From Sneathiella chinensis (GTDB lineage: Bacteria; Pseudomonadota; Alphaproteobacteria; Sneathiellales; Sneathiellaceae): a stretch of DNA of 64,000 nt. The stretch spans positions 496,001 to 560,000 of the forward strand of contig NZ_VNWN01000002.1 of the NCBI RefSeq assembly GCF_012720115.1, given 5' to 3'. The notes beneath the pieces are model-generated. The model worked only from the letters and a program-made list of their open reading frames with translations, ran no database searches and was not told the origin of the DNA. The translations under genes and the position numbers were made by a program. Below, one piece after another: positions 10,095-18,709 of this stretch (position 1 is its first letter; each line of letters starts with the position of its first letter).

Positions 10095-10850
10095 ATGACA
10101 TCGTTTTTCTCAACCAAACGCGACGATTCCGTTCTCACCATCACACTGGACAAGCCGAAACAGCATAATGTCCTGAACCCGGAGGAAATGGCCGCCCTGC
10201 AGCAGGCCTTTGAACAGGCGGCAGAGGATGCTGCCTTGCGGGTTGTGGTCCTGACCGGTGAGGGGCGGAGTTTCTGTGCCGGCGCCAATCTGGGAGAACT
10301 TGGGGACTATGATTTCGGGGCCAACCCGCTGGAAAACCTGACCAATGCCATTGAGGCAACGCCGGTTCCGGTGATCTGTTCCCTGAACGGCGGTGTTTAT
10401 GGCGGCGGAACCGACCTTGCGCTGGCTTGCGATTTCCGCATTGGTGTGGAAAGCATGAAATGCTTTGTCCCGCCGGCCCGCATCGGCATTCACTATCACC
10501 CGACCGGCATGGTGCGGGCTGTCTCCCGGTTGGGTCTTGGACCTGCCAAGCGCCTGTTCCTTGCGCTGGAGACCATGAGCGCCGCAGAACTGAAGACAAT
10601 CGGGTTTCTTGACTATCTGGTCAAGGACGAGGATTTGGCTGCCCGAACCGCGAGCCTTGCCGCCGATATCGCAAAGCTGGCCCCGCTCAGCATTCGCGGG
10701 ATGAAGGCCACCTTGAACGATATTGCCCGCTACAGCTTTGATGAGGCCGCCGCCCGCGAGGCGCAGCTTGCCTGCCTCAAATCCGAGGATTTCAAGGAAG
10801 GGCAGGCGGCACTTGCGGAAAAGCGCCCGGCCAAATTTACCGGAAAATGA
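10095..10850 (+). CDS. Enoyl-CoA hydratase/isomerase family protein
   Basis: 251 residues with the crotonase fold. GRSFCAGANLGEL forms the first oxyanion-hole loop, and NGGVYGGGTDLALACDFRI carries the second. The usual catalytic glutamates of true hydratases are not clearly placed: the segment at the first Glu position reads YGGGTDLA. Isomerase or other crotonase chemistry is therefore possible. The gene stands alone with its own GGGAAG ribosome site and faces the receiver-like gene. Family is certain, exact reaction is not. Confidence 0.85.
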   Translation: MTSFFSTKRDDSVLTITLDKPKQHNVLNPEEMAALQQAFEQAAEDAALRVVVLTGEGRSFCAGANLGELGDYDFGANPLENLTNAIEATPVPVICSLNGGVYGGGTDLALACDFRIGVESMKCFVPPARIGIHYHPTGMVRAVSRLGLGPAKRLFLALETMSAAELKTIGFLDYLVKDEDLAARTASLAADIAKLAPLSIRGMKATLNDIARYSFDEAAAREAQLACLKSEDFKEGQAALAEKRPAKFTGK

Positions 10851-10893
10851 TCTGGGGGCCCAAGATCAGGGGCGTGGGCTCCGGGCTGTGTGA

Positions 10894-11664
10894 TCAGGTA
10901 ATAGCGAACCGTTGCAGGGTATCCGCAAGGTCAGCACCGAACTGGGGGCCACGCCGGATCACCCCAACAGTCATGGGTAGGGCCTTGAGGTCCGGGTGGT
11001 TCGGCTCCAGACTGGTGAGGACGGCAACGGGAATTCCCTTTGTGGCTGGCATACTGGTCAGGGCACAGGCCAGATCGATCCCGCTAAGCCGGGGCATGAC
11101 GGCTGTTGTAATAACCAGATCGGGCTTGGTTTCCAGAATGATTTCAAGCGCTTCCAGCGGGTTGAGAACCGTCGTCACCCGATAGCCGCAGGCCGCCAGT
11201 TCCCGTTCGACCACACGGGCAGCTGTGCGCTGGGGCAGAACAAGGGTAACCTCGGTATTGGTGACCGTGATATCGGAAACATCGAAGCTGCTTTTGTGGG
11301 GCAGTTCGCGAACGACGCTGGCGATTTCCTCGGCCTGCAGGTGTTCACCGTCCAGCAGGGCGCTGATGCGGTCGCTAAACCGTTGCAGGTCGGTGACATT
11401 CTGTTCGTTGATTTCGCTGGCATTGGCCAGATATTCATCAAGACGCAAGCTGAGAGGGGTCAGGCCGGGCACATTGACAGAGCGGGCCTTCAGTCGCAGG
11501 TTTGAAGCGTCCTGTGCCAGTAGTTTTGCGGCTTCCTTGCCATCCAGTGTACCGCCCCGGATTTGCTGAAGCCGGATTTCCAGACTGGAAACCACATCGC
11601 GGGCCTCATCGCGGGCTTCACTTTCATACTGTTCTTCCAGTTCGGCTTCGGACAGGATTTTCAT
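10894..11664 (-). CDS. Receiver-like protein lacking phosphorylation residues, with N-terminal helical domain
   Basis: 256 residues. Residues 1-115 are helical and resemble an Hpt-type bundle (LRLKARSVNVPGLTPLSLRL) without the phospho-histidine. Residues 135-256 follow a CheY-type receiver pattern, but the phosphoacceptor position in LVITTAVMPRLSG is Thr187 instead of Asp, the acidic pair after strand 1 is missing, and the strand-5 Lys is Arg (VIRRGP). The conserved Thr217 (VAVLTS) remains. It should therefore act as a protein-protein module rather than a phospho-switch. It lies 154 bases downstream of hslU on the same strand. Confidence 0.75.
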   Translation of the reverse strand: MKILSEAELEEQYESEARDEARDVVSSLEIRLQQIRGGTLDGKEAAKLLAQDASNLRLKARSVNVPGLTPLSLRLDEYLANASEINEQNVTDLQRFSDRISALLDGEHLQAEEIASVVRELPHKSSFDVSDITVTNTEVTLVLPQRTAARVVERELAACGYRVTTVLNPLEALEIILETKPDLVITTAVMPRLSGIDLACALTSMPATKGIPVAVLTSLEPNHPDLKALPMTVGVIRRGPQFGADLADTLQRFAIT

Positions 11665-11818
11665 AACGTTTTCTCTTCTACTAAACCTGATGCGGAGACC
11701 CTACGGTCACAGTGTTAAACAACTGTTAAGAATTGCAAAATCAGGATGGTAAAAGAGGGGGCTGGAAGGGAGGCGGGACTGGGGCGAAGCAGAGGCATCC
11801 GCCCCGCCCCAAACCGGA

Positions 11819-13129
11819 TCAGAGAATGAACTTTGACAGGTCCATATTCTGGGTCAGTTCGCCCAGATGCTGTTTTACATAGGCGGCGTCAATTTCAATG
11901 CTGGCACCCGCGGTATCCGGGGCGGTGAAACTGATTTCATCCAGAATGCGTTCAAGGATCGTATGCAGGCGCCGGGCGCCGATATTCTCGACCGTGGCAT
12001 TTACCTCGGCCGAGATGGAGGCGATTTCCTCGATGGCGTCGTCCGTGAAACTGAGGGTGACCCCCTCTGTTTTCAGCAGGGCCACATATTGCTTGATCAG
12101 GCTGGCTTCCGGCTCGGTCAGGATGCGTTTGAAATCATCCTTGGTCAGGGCACGAAGCTCGACCCGGATCGGCAACCGTCCCTGCAATTCCGGCAGCAGG
12201 TCGGACGGCTTGGCAATATGGAAGGCACCGGAGGCAATGAACAGGATATGGTCGGTGCGGACCGTGCCATATTTGGTGCTGACAATGGTTCCTTCAATCA
12301 GCGGCAGCAGGTCGCGCTGTACGCCTTCCCGGCTGACATCGGCACCCTGACGGTCGCTGCGGGCGCAAATCTTGTCAATTTCATCCAGAAAGACAATAGC
12401 GTCATTCTCGACCAGATGAATGGCGTCCTGAACGACCTTTTCCTCGTCCAGCAGTTTGTCGCTTTCTTCCTGAATCAGGACCTTGTAGCTTTCGCGGACG
12501 GACATTTTCCGGGACTTTGTGCGCTGCGGGCCCATTTTCCCGAAGATGTCGTTCAGGTTCAGCATGCCCATCTGGGCGCCGGGCATCCCCGGAATTTCGA
12601 AAGTCGGCATGCCGCTGCCGCTATTGTCGGCGACGTTCAGTTCCACTTCCTTTTCATCCAGTTCGCCCTGCCGCAGCATCTTGCGGAATTTCTGGCGGGT
12701 ATCGCTTGATGCGTTCTCGCCGACGAGGGCGTCAAGAACCCGTTCCTCGGCAGCGATTTCCGCCTTGGCCACAACCTCCTGACGCTGCGTTTCCCGAACC
12801 ATGTTGATGGCGATCTCCATCAGGTCGCGGATAATCTGTTCCACATCGCGGCCCACATACCCGACCTCGGTAAATTTGGTGGCTTCCACCTTCAGGAACG
12901 GGGCATGCGCGAGCTTGGCAAGGCGGCGTGAGATTTCGGTCTTGCCGACACCGGTCGGGCCGATCATCAGGATGTTCTTCGGCAGGACTTCCTCGCGCAG
13001 GCCTTCGTCCAGTTGCTGGCGCCGCCACCGGTTGCGAAGGGCGATGGCAACGGAACGCTTCGCCTCTTTCTGACCAACGATATGCCGGTCGAGCTCATAA
13101 ACGATTTCGCGGGGGCTAAGGTCAGACAT
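11819..13129 (-). CDS. hslU: ATP-dependent protease ATPase subunit HslU
   Basis: 436 residues, normal length. Walker A GPTGVGKT at 57-64, Walker [11 protein letters not shown] at about 246-255, and the inserted I-domain between them. The C-terminus ends in the DLSKFIL tail that docks into HslV to open it. HslU unfolds substrates for the HslV peptidase in the cytoplasm. It starts two bases after the hslV stop, so the pair form one operon. Confidence 0.97.
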   Translation of the reverse strand: MSDLSPREIVYELDRHIVGQKEAKRSVAIALRNRWRRQQLDEGLREEVLPKNILMIGPTGVGKTEISRRLAKLAHAPFLKVEATKFTEVGYVGRDVEQIIRDLMEIAINMVRETQRQEVVAKAEIAAEERVLDALVGENASSDTRQKFRKMLRQGELDEKEVELNVADNSGSGMPTFEIPGMPGAQMGMLNLNDIFGKMGPQRTKSRKMSVRESYKVLIQEESDKLLDEEKVVQDAIHLVENDAIVFLDEIDKICARSDRQGADVSREGVQRDLLPLIEGTIVSTKYGTVRTDHILFIASGAFHIAKPSDLLPELQGRLPIRVELRALTKDDFKRILTEPEASLIKQYVALLKTEGVTLSFTDDAIEEIASISAEVNATVENIGARRLHTILERILDEISFTAPDTAGASIEIDAAYVKQHLGELTQNMDLSKFIL

Positions 13130-13131
13130 GA

Positions 13132-13683
13132 TTATTCAATACTCTCGATGGTGAAATTGTTGTTGGTGTATACGCAGATATCGGCCGCAATACCGAGGGC
13201 CTTGCGGGCAATTTCCTCGGCTTCCAAACCGTCCACGTCGACAAGGGCGCGGGCCGCAGACAGCGCATAGTTGCCGCCGGAGCCGATGGCGATAATCCCG
13301 TCTTCCGGTTCCAGCACATCCCCGTTTCCGGTCAGGATCAACGAGACTTCCTTGTCGGCCACGGCCATCATGGCTTCAAGGCGACGAAGATACTTGTCTG
13401 TCCGCCAGTCCTTGGCCAGTTCCACACAGGCCCGTGTCAGGTTGCCGGGATGCTGTTCCAGCTTTCCTTCCAGCCGCTCGAACAGGGTGAAGGCATCGGC
13501 GGTGGCGCCGGCAAAACCGACGATAACACTGCCGTCGGCGCCAATCCGGCGCACCTTGCGGGCATTCCCCTTGATAACGGTCTGGCCGAGGGAGACCTGG
13601 CCATCACCGGCGACAACAACCTTGCCGTTCTTGCGGACGGACAGAATGGTTGTGCCGCGCCAGCTTGTTTGTTTTTCAGACAT
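13132..13683 (-). CDS. hslV: ATP-dependent protease peptidase subunit HslV
   Basis: 183 residues of the proteasome-like N-terminal-nucleophile family. The catalytic threonine should be Thr11 in WRGTTILSV, after a ten-residue leader that has to be removed; E. coli HslV has only the initiator Met. The following [15 protein letters not shown] strand is conserved. Such a leader is commonly annotated in alphaproteobacteria. The gene precedes hslU and shares its promoter region with a divergent small gene. Confidence 0.97.
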   Translation of the reverse strand: MSEKQTSWRGTTILSVRKNGKVVVAGDGQVSLGQTVIKGNARKVRRIGADGSVIVGFAGATADAFTLFERLEGKLEQHPGNLTRACVELAKDWRTDKYLRRLEAMMAVADKEVSLILTGNGDVLEPEDGIIAIGSGGNYALSAARALVDVDGLEAEEIARKALGIAADICVYTNNNFTIESIE

Positions 13684-13729
13684 CGCTTTTCTTTTAATGC
13701 TTGTGTGGTTGGATTGATCTACTGAATGA

Positions 13730-13759
13730 CGATGTAACTATTTTCAGCCGAGGGTCAAG
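13730..13759 (-). promoter_or_regulatory. Possible promoter for hslVU
   Basis: On the minus strand CTTGACC (-35, CTTG at 13756-13759) is followed after 17 bases by GTTACATCG (13730-13738). The spacing and the CTTG fit the alphaproteobacterial heat-shock sigma pattern, but the -10 half matches poorly. TTGACC could also serve a housekeeping sigma factor. Confidence 0.35.
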
Positions 13760-13864
13760 GTTCTCTCTCGTTCTTCCGGCGGTTTGGGCGGGGGGCTTGT
13801 CACAGATCCCTGTGTGGTACGTCCTGTTGAAGAACAGAGGTCAATCCCACAACAGGAGGGGAAC

Positions 13865-14074
13865 TTGAACAGTGTTGAAGGGAAGGGACGGTCAATGAAT
13901 ACAGAGAAGAATCTCAGGGCGATCTTTGAAATTCTGTCCTATTTGCATGTCGATGCCGTGCAGGATGGATATCCTGATCTTGCGGAACGGCTGGAGTTCA
14001 CAATGAACTGTGCCGAACGCCACCTGAAAGAGCTGAAACAGGCGGAGGCGGCAGTACCGGAACTGCCCGTCTGA
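13865..14074 (+). CDS. Small protein of unknown function
   Basis: 69 residues from a TTG at 13865 placed five bases behind a perfect AGGAGG (13854-13859). An internal ATG at 13895 with a weaker GGAAGGGA site would give 59 residues. The predicted protein is an acidic/basic helical peptide with two heptad-like segments and one Cys ([15 protein letters not shown]). No family was recognised. It lies between divergent hslV and hisB. Confidence 0.6.
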   Translation: MNSVEGKGRSMNTEKNLRAIFEILSYLHVDAVQDGYPDLAERLEFTMNCAERHLKELKQAEAAVPELPV

Positions 14075-14184
14075 TTGGGACGCTTTTCCGCGGGAAATGC
14101 GGTCTTTGCTTGGATTTGTGGTTGCTACCTGCTATATCCACGCCATTGATCACAGGCAACTTGCGTTACCCGGAAGGAAGTTTC

Positions 14185-14784
14185 ATGCGTGAGGGTAGTA
14201 CCAAACGGACAACCAAGGAAACGCAGATTGAGGTTTGGCTCGATCTGGACGGTTCCGGAAATTATGATGTCGAGACAGGTATCGGCTTTCTTGACCATAT
14301 GCTGGAACAGTTGTCCCGCCACAGTCTGATGGATTTGAAGGTCCGGGCAAAAGGCGACCTTCATATCGATTATCACCACACGACAGAGGATACCGGCATT
14401 GCCATCGGAATGGCCTTCAATCAGGCCCTTGGCGACATGAAGGGTATCCGCCGCTACGCGTCCGCCATGATTCCCATGGATGAAACCCTGACGCGGGTCG
14501 CGCTGGATGTGTCCAACCGCCCGTACCTGATCTGGAAGGTGGATTTCACCCGCGACAAGCTGGGCGACATGGATACGGAGCTGTTCAAGGAATGGTTCCA
14601 GGCGTTTGCCCAGGCGGCAGGCATCACCCTGCATGTGGAAACCCTGTATGGTGAAAACAATCACCATATCATCGAAAGCTGCTATAAGGCGCTGGCGCGG
14701 TCCTTGCGGGATGCGGTCGAGATCGACCCCCGTAAATCCGACGCGGTTCCGTCCACCAAGGGAGTTCTTGGCGGAAGCCTGTAA
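14185..14784 (+). CDS. hisB: Imidazoleglycerol-phosphate dehydratase
   Basis: 199 residues from the ATG at 14185, preceded by a GGAAGGAAG ribosome site; the longer frame from 14110 has no such signal. It has the signatures [12 protein letters not shown] and [14 protein letters not shown], carrying the histidines and glutamates that bind the two manganese ions, and the second half repeats the pattern ([15 protein letters not shown]). It catalyses the sixth step of histidine synthesis. This is the monofunctional form. It is the first gene of the local his cluster. Confidence 0.97.
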   Translation: MREGSTKRTTKETQIEVWLDLDGSGNYDVETGIGFLDHMLEQLSRHSLMDLKVRAKGDLHIDYHHTTEDTGIAIGMAFNQALGDMKGIRRYASAMIPMDETLTRVALDVSNRPYLIWKVDFTRDKLGDMDTELFKEWFQAFAQAAGITLHVETLYGENNHHIIESCYKALARSLRDAVEIDPRKSDAVPSTKGVLGGSL

Positions 14785-14805
14785 GGAACGGCTGGCGACA
14801 ACGTC

Positions 14806-15219
14806 ATGCAAAACTATACCGCCTATTACCATACACAGCGCCCGCTAGACGGTGCCGGTATCGTGGTTGTGAAGGACGGGTTTTGCTGGTTTGCGTTGCT
14901 TTTGCCTTTTCTTTGGGCAGTTTGGCACAGACTCTGGCTGGCCTTTATCGGGTTTCTGCTTGTCAGCATGGCCGTGAAAACGGTGCTGGACGTTACGGGG
15001 GCCACGGGGCCTTTCCTCTGGTTTCCCGAGGCGGCCCTTGGCTTGATCTTCGCGCTGGCGGCGCAGGAATTGCGGCATATGAAGCTGATGCGAGACGGGT
15101 ACCGGGAACTTGGCCCCATTTGTGCAAATGGACGGGACGAGGCAGAAAGCCGGGTTCTGGCTTTGCTGTCTCGCAAGATGTCTGAAAACAGGAATGACCC
15201 CCTCGCTTACGAGGGTTAG
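14806..15219 (+). CDS. DUF2628 membrane protein in the his cluster
   Basis: 137 residues. A soluble start of about 20 residues is followed by an LPFLWAVWHRLWLAF segment and two to three hydrophobic helices up to about residue 87, then a polar tail with RRGYREL-like spacing (MRDGYRELG). This fits DUF2628, often found between hisB and hisH in alphaproteobacteria. Its role in or beside histidine synthesis is unknown. It is spaced 21 bases after hisB and 15 bases before hisH. Confidence 0.8.
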   Translation: MQNYTAYYHTQRPLDGAGIVVVKDGFCWFALLLPFLWAVWHRLWLAFIGFLLVSMAVKTVLDVTGATGPFLWFPEAALGLIFALAAQELRHMKLMRDGYRELGPICANGRDEAESRVLALLSRKMSENRNDPLAYEG

Positions 15220-15234
15220 AAATGGATCATTGGT

Positions 15235-15873
15235 ATGATTGCGATCATTGATTATGGATCAGGGAACCTGAGGTCTGCCGCGAAAGCCTTTGAACGGGCC
15301 GCCCGTGAAAGCGGTGTTGGCGCAGAGGTTGTGGTGACGAGCGATCCGGATGTGGCGGCAAAGGCCGACCGGATTGTCTTGCCGGGCGTGGGCGCGTTTC
15401 GGGACTGCCGGGAAAACCTTTTTTCCCTGTCGGGAATGGCCGAGGCGCTGGAAGAGGCCGTAATCAGGCGCGCCGTCCCGTTCTTCGGGATTTGCGTCGG
15501 CATGCAGCTGATGGCAAGCCGCAGCCTTGAATATGGCGAGACGGAAGGCTTTGGCTGGATCAAGGGGCAGGTTGAAAAACTGGTGCCGAACGATCCAACC
15601 CTGAAAATACCGCATATGGGATGGAATGACCTGACCCTGACCGGGGACCATGTTCTTCTGGACGGTCTGTCCACCGGGGATCATATGTATTTTGTGCACA
15701 GCTACCACATGATCCCGGACGTGTCCGGGCAGGTTCTGGCAACGGTCGATTATGGGGGAGCGGTCACGGCCATGGTTGGCCGGGACAACATGATCGGAAC
15801 CCAGTTCCACCCGGAGAAAAGTCAGGCAGCCGGTCTTCGGCTGATCGCGAATTTTCTGAACTGGAAGCCGTGA
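15235..15873 (+). CDS. hisH: Imidazole glycerol phosphate synthase, glutaminase subunit
   Basis: 212 residues of the class I glutamine amidotransferase type. The nucleophile is Cys87 in [11 protein letters not shown], and the His192/Glu194 pair is in TQFHPEKSQ. It releases ammonia from glutamine and channels it to HisF, encoded about 1.3 kb downstream. The stop overlaps a possible GTG start of the GNAT gene. Confidence 0.97.
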   Translation: MIAIIDYGSGNLRSAAKAFERAARESGVGAEVVVTSDPDVAAKADRIVLPGVGAFRDCRENLFSLSGMAEALEEAVIRRAVPFFGICVGMQLMASRSLEYGETEGFGWIKGQVEKLVPNDPTLKIPHMGWNDLTLTGDHVLLDGLSTGDHMYFVHSYHMIPDVSGQVLATVDYGGAVTAMVGRDNMIGTQFHPEKSQAAGLRLIANFLNWKP

Positions 15874-15887
15874 ACAGGGGGAAAGAG

Positions 15888-16445
15888 ATGGGGATGAACA
15901 GCGGGAGTGTGATCCAGCAGCCGGTCATCGAGCTTATGCAGGAACTGTCTGCGTCGGACATGGATGATTTGTGTCAGGCCACCGAAGAGGCCATTCTGGA
16001 CGGGAACGGGTTCGGGTGGCTGACACCGCCGGATCGTTCCTTGCAGGAAAAATTCTGGCGCGGTGTTTTGCTTGTTCCTGTGCGGGAACTTTATTGTGCC
16101 CGCTTTGAAGGGCGTATTTGCGGAACCGGGCAGATGGTCAAACCCTTTGCCAACAACGAGGCCGGGGCCCATATCGCCCAGATTACCACCTTTTTCGTGG
16201 CCCCCTATGCGCGCGGCCACGGATTGGCCATTGGCCTGCTTGAGGTGATCGAGCAATCTGCCCGCAGGCAGGGATTTACCATTCTGGAAGTGGACGTTCG
16301 CGAAACCCAGAAGGCGGCTATTTCCCTAATTGAAAACTGCGGCTATGAAAAGTGGGCGGAAAAAGATGATTATGCCTGGAACGGGGAAAAGTTCGTTCGG
16401 GGCTATTACTACAAAAAGAAACTGGAGGCTGTAGAGCAGTCATGA
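15888..16445 (+). CDS. GNAT family N-acetyltransferase inside the his cluster
   Basis: 185 residues from the ATG at 15888, which follows an AGGGGGAAAG ribosome site; GTG at 15870 is an alternative. The acetyl-CoA site reads [19 protein letters not shown], matching the R/Q-x-x-G-x-G/A pattern, and the C-terminal part has the [14 protein letters not shown] 'GF/GY' strand of GNAT enzymes. The substrate is unknown. Its ATGA overlap with hisA (16442-16445) shows it is transcribed with the histidine genes. Confidence 0.88.
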   Translation: MGMNSGSVIQQPVIELMQELSASDMDDLCQATEEAILDGNGFGWLTPPDRSLQEKFWRGVLLVPVRELYCARFEGRICGTGQMVKPFANNEAGAHIAQITTFFVAPYARGHGLAIGLLEVIEQSARRQGFTILEVDVRETQKAAISLIENCGYEKWAEKDDYAWNGEKFVRGYYYKKKLEAVEQS

Positions 16446-17176
16446 ACCTGTATCCGGCAATTGATTTGAAAGATGGAAACTGCGTCCGGTTGCTGCGCGG
16501 TGAAATGGACGCGGCAACCGTGTTCAATACGGACCCCGGCGCACAGGCGCGGGCCTTCAAGGATGCCGGGTTCAAGCGGATTCATCTGGTTGACCTTAAC
16601 GGGGCGTTCGAAGGAAAGCCGGTCAATGCCGGCGCCGTGGAACGTATTCTGGACGCCACCGATGTCCCGGCCCAACTGGGCGGTGGCATTCGCGACCTTG
16701 CAACCATCGAAATGTGGCTGGACAAGGGGATTTCCCGGGTCATTCTGGGAACCATCGCCCTTCGGGACCCTGAGATTGTCAAGCAGGCCTGCAAGGCCTT
16801 TCCGGGGCATGTGGCCGTCGGGATTGATGCCCGGGATGGCATGGTTGCCGTGGAAGGCTGGGCGGAAACCAGTGAAACCTCGGCGCTTGATCTGGCCCGC
16901 AAATTCGAGGATGCCGGTGTTGAGGCGATCATCTATACGGATATCGACCGGGACGGCGCCTTGCAGGGTGTGAATGTGGAGGCGACCGCCGAACTGGCGT
17001 CCAACATTTCCATTCCGGTCATTGCGTCCGGGGGTGTTGCTTCCATCAAGGATATCGAAAATCTTCTGGCCGTACAGGACAGCGGGATCGAGGGCGTGAT
17101 TATTGGCCGGGCCCTGTATGACGGGCGGATCGATCCGGCGGCGGCCCTGAAACTGGTGGAGCAGGCCAATGCTTAA
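16442..17176 (+). CDS. hisA: Phosphoribosylformimino-5-aminoimidazole carboxamide ribotide isomerase
   Basis: 244-residue TIM barrel. The N-terminal [11 protein letters not shown] carries the catalytic Asp8, and the opposite half has [12 protein letters not shown] with the second catalytic Asp. Phosphate-binding glycines appear in QLGGGIR and IASGGVAS. It performs the Amadori isomerisation before HisF. It overlaps both the GNAT gene and hisF. Confidence 0.97.
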   Translation: MNLYPAIDLKDGNCVRLLRGEMDAATVFNTDPGAQARAFKDAGFKRIHLVDLNGAFEGKPVNAGAVERILDATDVPAQLGGGIRDLATIEMWLDKGISRVILGTIALRDPEIVKQACKAFPGHVAVGIDARDGMVAVEGWAETSETSALDLARKFEDAGVEAIIYTDIDRDGALQGVNVEATAELASNISIPVIASGGVASIKDIENLLAVQDSGIEGVIIGRALYDGRIDPAAALKLVEQANA

Positions 17177-17927
17177 GGCGCGTGTTATCCCGTGTCTGGA
17201 CGTCAAGGACGGACGCGTGGTCAAGGGTGTGAACTTCGTTGGCCTGAAAGATGCGGGCGATCCGGTGGAACAGGCCCGCATTTATGACGAGCAGGGCGCG
17301 GATGAACTGTGCTTTCTGGATATTACCGCCAGTTCCGACAACCGGGATACCATCTATGATGTGGTGCGCCGCACTGCAGAACAGTGCTTTATGCCCCTGA
17401 CCGTTGGCGGCGGCGTCCGTCAGGTCGAGGATGTGCGGAAACTTCTGCTGGCGGGGGCGGACAAGGTGTCCATCAATACCGCCGCTGTTCACCGGCCCGA
17501 ATTTGTCCGCGAGGCGGCGCAGAAATTCGGTAACCAGTGCATTGTTGTGGCGGTGGATGCCAAACAGACCGGTCCCGGTAAGTACGAGATTTTCACCCAT
17601 GGCGGCCGCAATGCAACCGGTATCGATGCGGTCGAGTGGGCCCAGCGTATGGCGGAATACGGGGCCGGTGAAATCCTGCTGACCTCGATGGATCGGGATG
17701 GCACCCGCGAAGGGTTCAACATTCCGCTGACCCGCGCCATTGCCGATGCGGTTCCGGTGCCGGTCATTGCGTCCGGCGGTGTTGGCAATCTGGATCACCT
17801 TGCAGAAGGGGTTCTGGAAGGTCATGCGGCGGCGGTTCTGGCCGCGTCCATTTTCCATTTCGGGGAATACAGCATTCGCGAGGCCAAGGAAGCCATGCGC
17901 GATGCCGGTATTCCGGTCCGTCTGTAG
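17169..17927 (+). CDS. hisF: Imidazole glycerol phosphate synthase, cyclase subunit
   Basis: 252-residue TIM barrel related to His[17 protein letters not shown] contains the catalytic Asp11 and [12 protein letters not shown] the second Asp. TVGGGVR and IASGGVG bind the phosphates. Together with HisH it forms imidazole glycerol phosphate and AICAR. It overlaps hisA by 8 bases. Confidence 0.97.
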   Translation: MLKARVIPCLDVKDGRVVKGVNFVGLKDAGDPVEQARIYDEQGADELCFLDITASSDNRDTIYDVVRRTAEQCFMPLTVGGGVRQVEDVRKLLLAGADKVSINTAAVHRPEFVREAAQKFGNQCIVVAVDAKQTGPGKYEIFTHGGRNATGIDAVEWAQRMAEYGAGEILLTSMDRDGTREGFNIPLTRAIADAVPVPVIASGGVGNLDHLAEGVLEGHAAAVLAASIFHFGEYSIREAKEAMRDAGIPVRL

Positions 17928-17936
17928 GAGGCCTGA

Positions 17937-18266
17937 ATGAGCAACTCACCGGAAGTTCTTGAGGCCCTGTTCCAGACCATCAGGGACCGCAAGGGGGCCA
18001 ATCCCGAAACGTCCTATACAGCCAGCCTGTATGCCAAGGGCACAAAGAAAATTGCCCAGAAAGTGGGTGAGGAAGGGGTCGAACTGGCGCTTGCGGCGGT
18101 TCAGGGGGACCGCGATGAGATTGTCTCGGAAAGTGCGGACCTGTTTTACCACATGTTCGTTCTGTGGGCCGATGCCGGGGTTGAGCCTAGCGAGATTTAC
18201 GCCAAACTGGCAGAGCGGGAAGGTCTTTCCGGCCTCACAGAAAAAGCCTCAAGAAATAAAGGGTAA
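17937..18266 (+). CDS. hisE: Phosphoribosyl-ATP pyrophosphatase
   Basis: 109 residues, the stand-alone HisE form. The MazG-like helices contain KKIAQKVGEEGVELALAA and the EIVSESADLFYHMFVLW metal-binding segment. It hydrolyses PR-ATP to PR-AMP, the second histidine step. hisI, hisG and hisD are not in the window. It follows hisF by 9 bases. Confidence 0.96.
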   Translation: MSNSPEVLEALFQTIRDRKGANPETSYTASLYAKGTKKIAQKVGEEGVELALAAVQGDRDEIVSESADLFYHMFVLWADAGVEPSEIYAKLAEREGLSGLTEKASRNKG

Positions 18267-18275
18267 GGAATAATC

Positions 18276-18653
18276 ATGGCCTATGACAGCGAGAACATTT
18301 TTGCGAAAATCCTGCGCGGGGAAATCCCCAACCAGACCGTCTACGAGGATGACGGCATTCTTGCTTTTCACGATATAGCGCCGAAGACACCGGTTCATGT
18401 GCTGGTTATCCCCAAGGGCGCATATGTGGATATGGACGATTTCACCGCCAATGCCCCGGCAGAGGTGATCAGCGACTTTTTCCGCAAATCTGGCCAGATT
18501 GCCCGCGACCTTGGCGTGGTGGAAGGCGGCTATCGGATCGTGACCAACAACGGCGAAAATGCGGGCCAGATCGTTCCTCATTTCCATATCCATATCATGG
18601 GTGGCCAGAGGATCGAGGAAGGCAGCATGGCGAAGGGCATGCCCGAGGCCTGA
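18276..18653 (+). CDS. HIT family nucleotide hydrolase (HinT-like)
   Basis: 125 residues. The motif HFHIHIMGG near residue 105 is the His-x-His-x-His triad of the HINT branch, and AFHDIAPKTPVHVLVIPK is the conserved central strand. HinT-type enzymes hydrolyse purine nucleoside phosphoramidates. The gene is 9 bases after hisE, a frequent alphaproteobacterial arrangement, and converges with the cyclase fusion. Confidence 0.93.
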   Translation: MAYDSENIFAKILRGEIPNQTVYEDDGILAFHDIAPKTPVHVLVIPKGAYVDMDDFTANAPAEVISDFFRKSGQIARDLGVVEGGYRIVTNNGENAGQIVPHFHIHIMGGQRIEEGSMAKGMPEA

Positions 18654-18664
18654 GCCTTGCCTGA

Positions 18665-18684
18665 CCCAGACCCAGACCCAGACT
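18665..18684. repeat. Short CCCAGA hexamer repeat
   Basis: About three consecutive CCCAGA units and a partial fourth lie in the 56-base gap between the convergent HIT and cyclase genes. No T-run follows, so it is not a recognisable terminator. Confidence 0.6.
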
Positions 18685-18709
18685 CAGTCTCCGGTCGCCT
18701 GTTGTCCTG

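Noticed and set aside
8033-10168. A 711-codon open frame on the plus strand
   Set aside because: It lies opposite the cyclase and methyltransferase genes, which have clear motifs; the frame's composition is Gln/Gly-rich as expected from an antisense reading of GC-rich codons.
11739-11818. GC-rich imperfect inverted repeat behind hslU
   Set aside because: The pairing is interrupted and no U-tract follows, so I do not call it a terminator.
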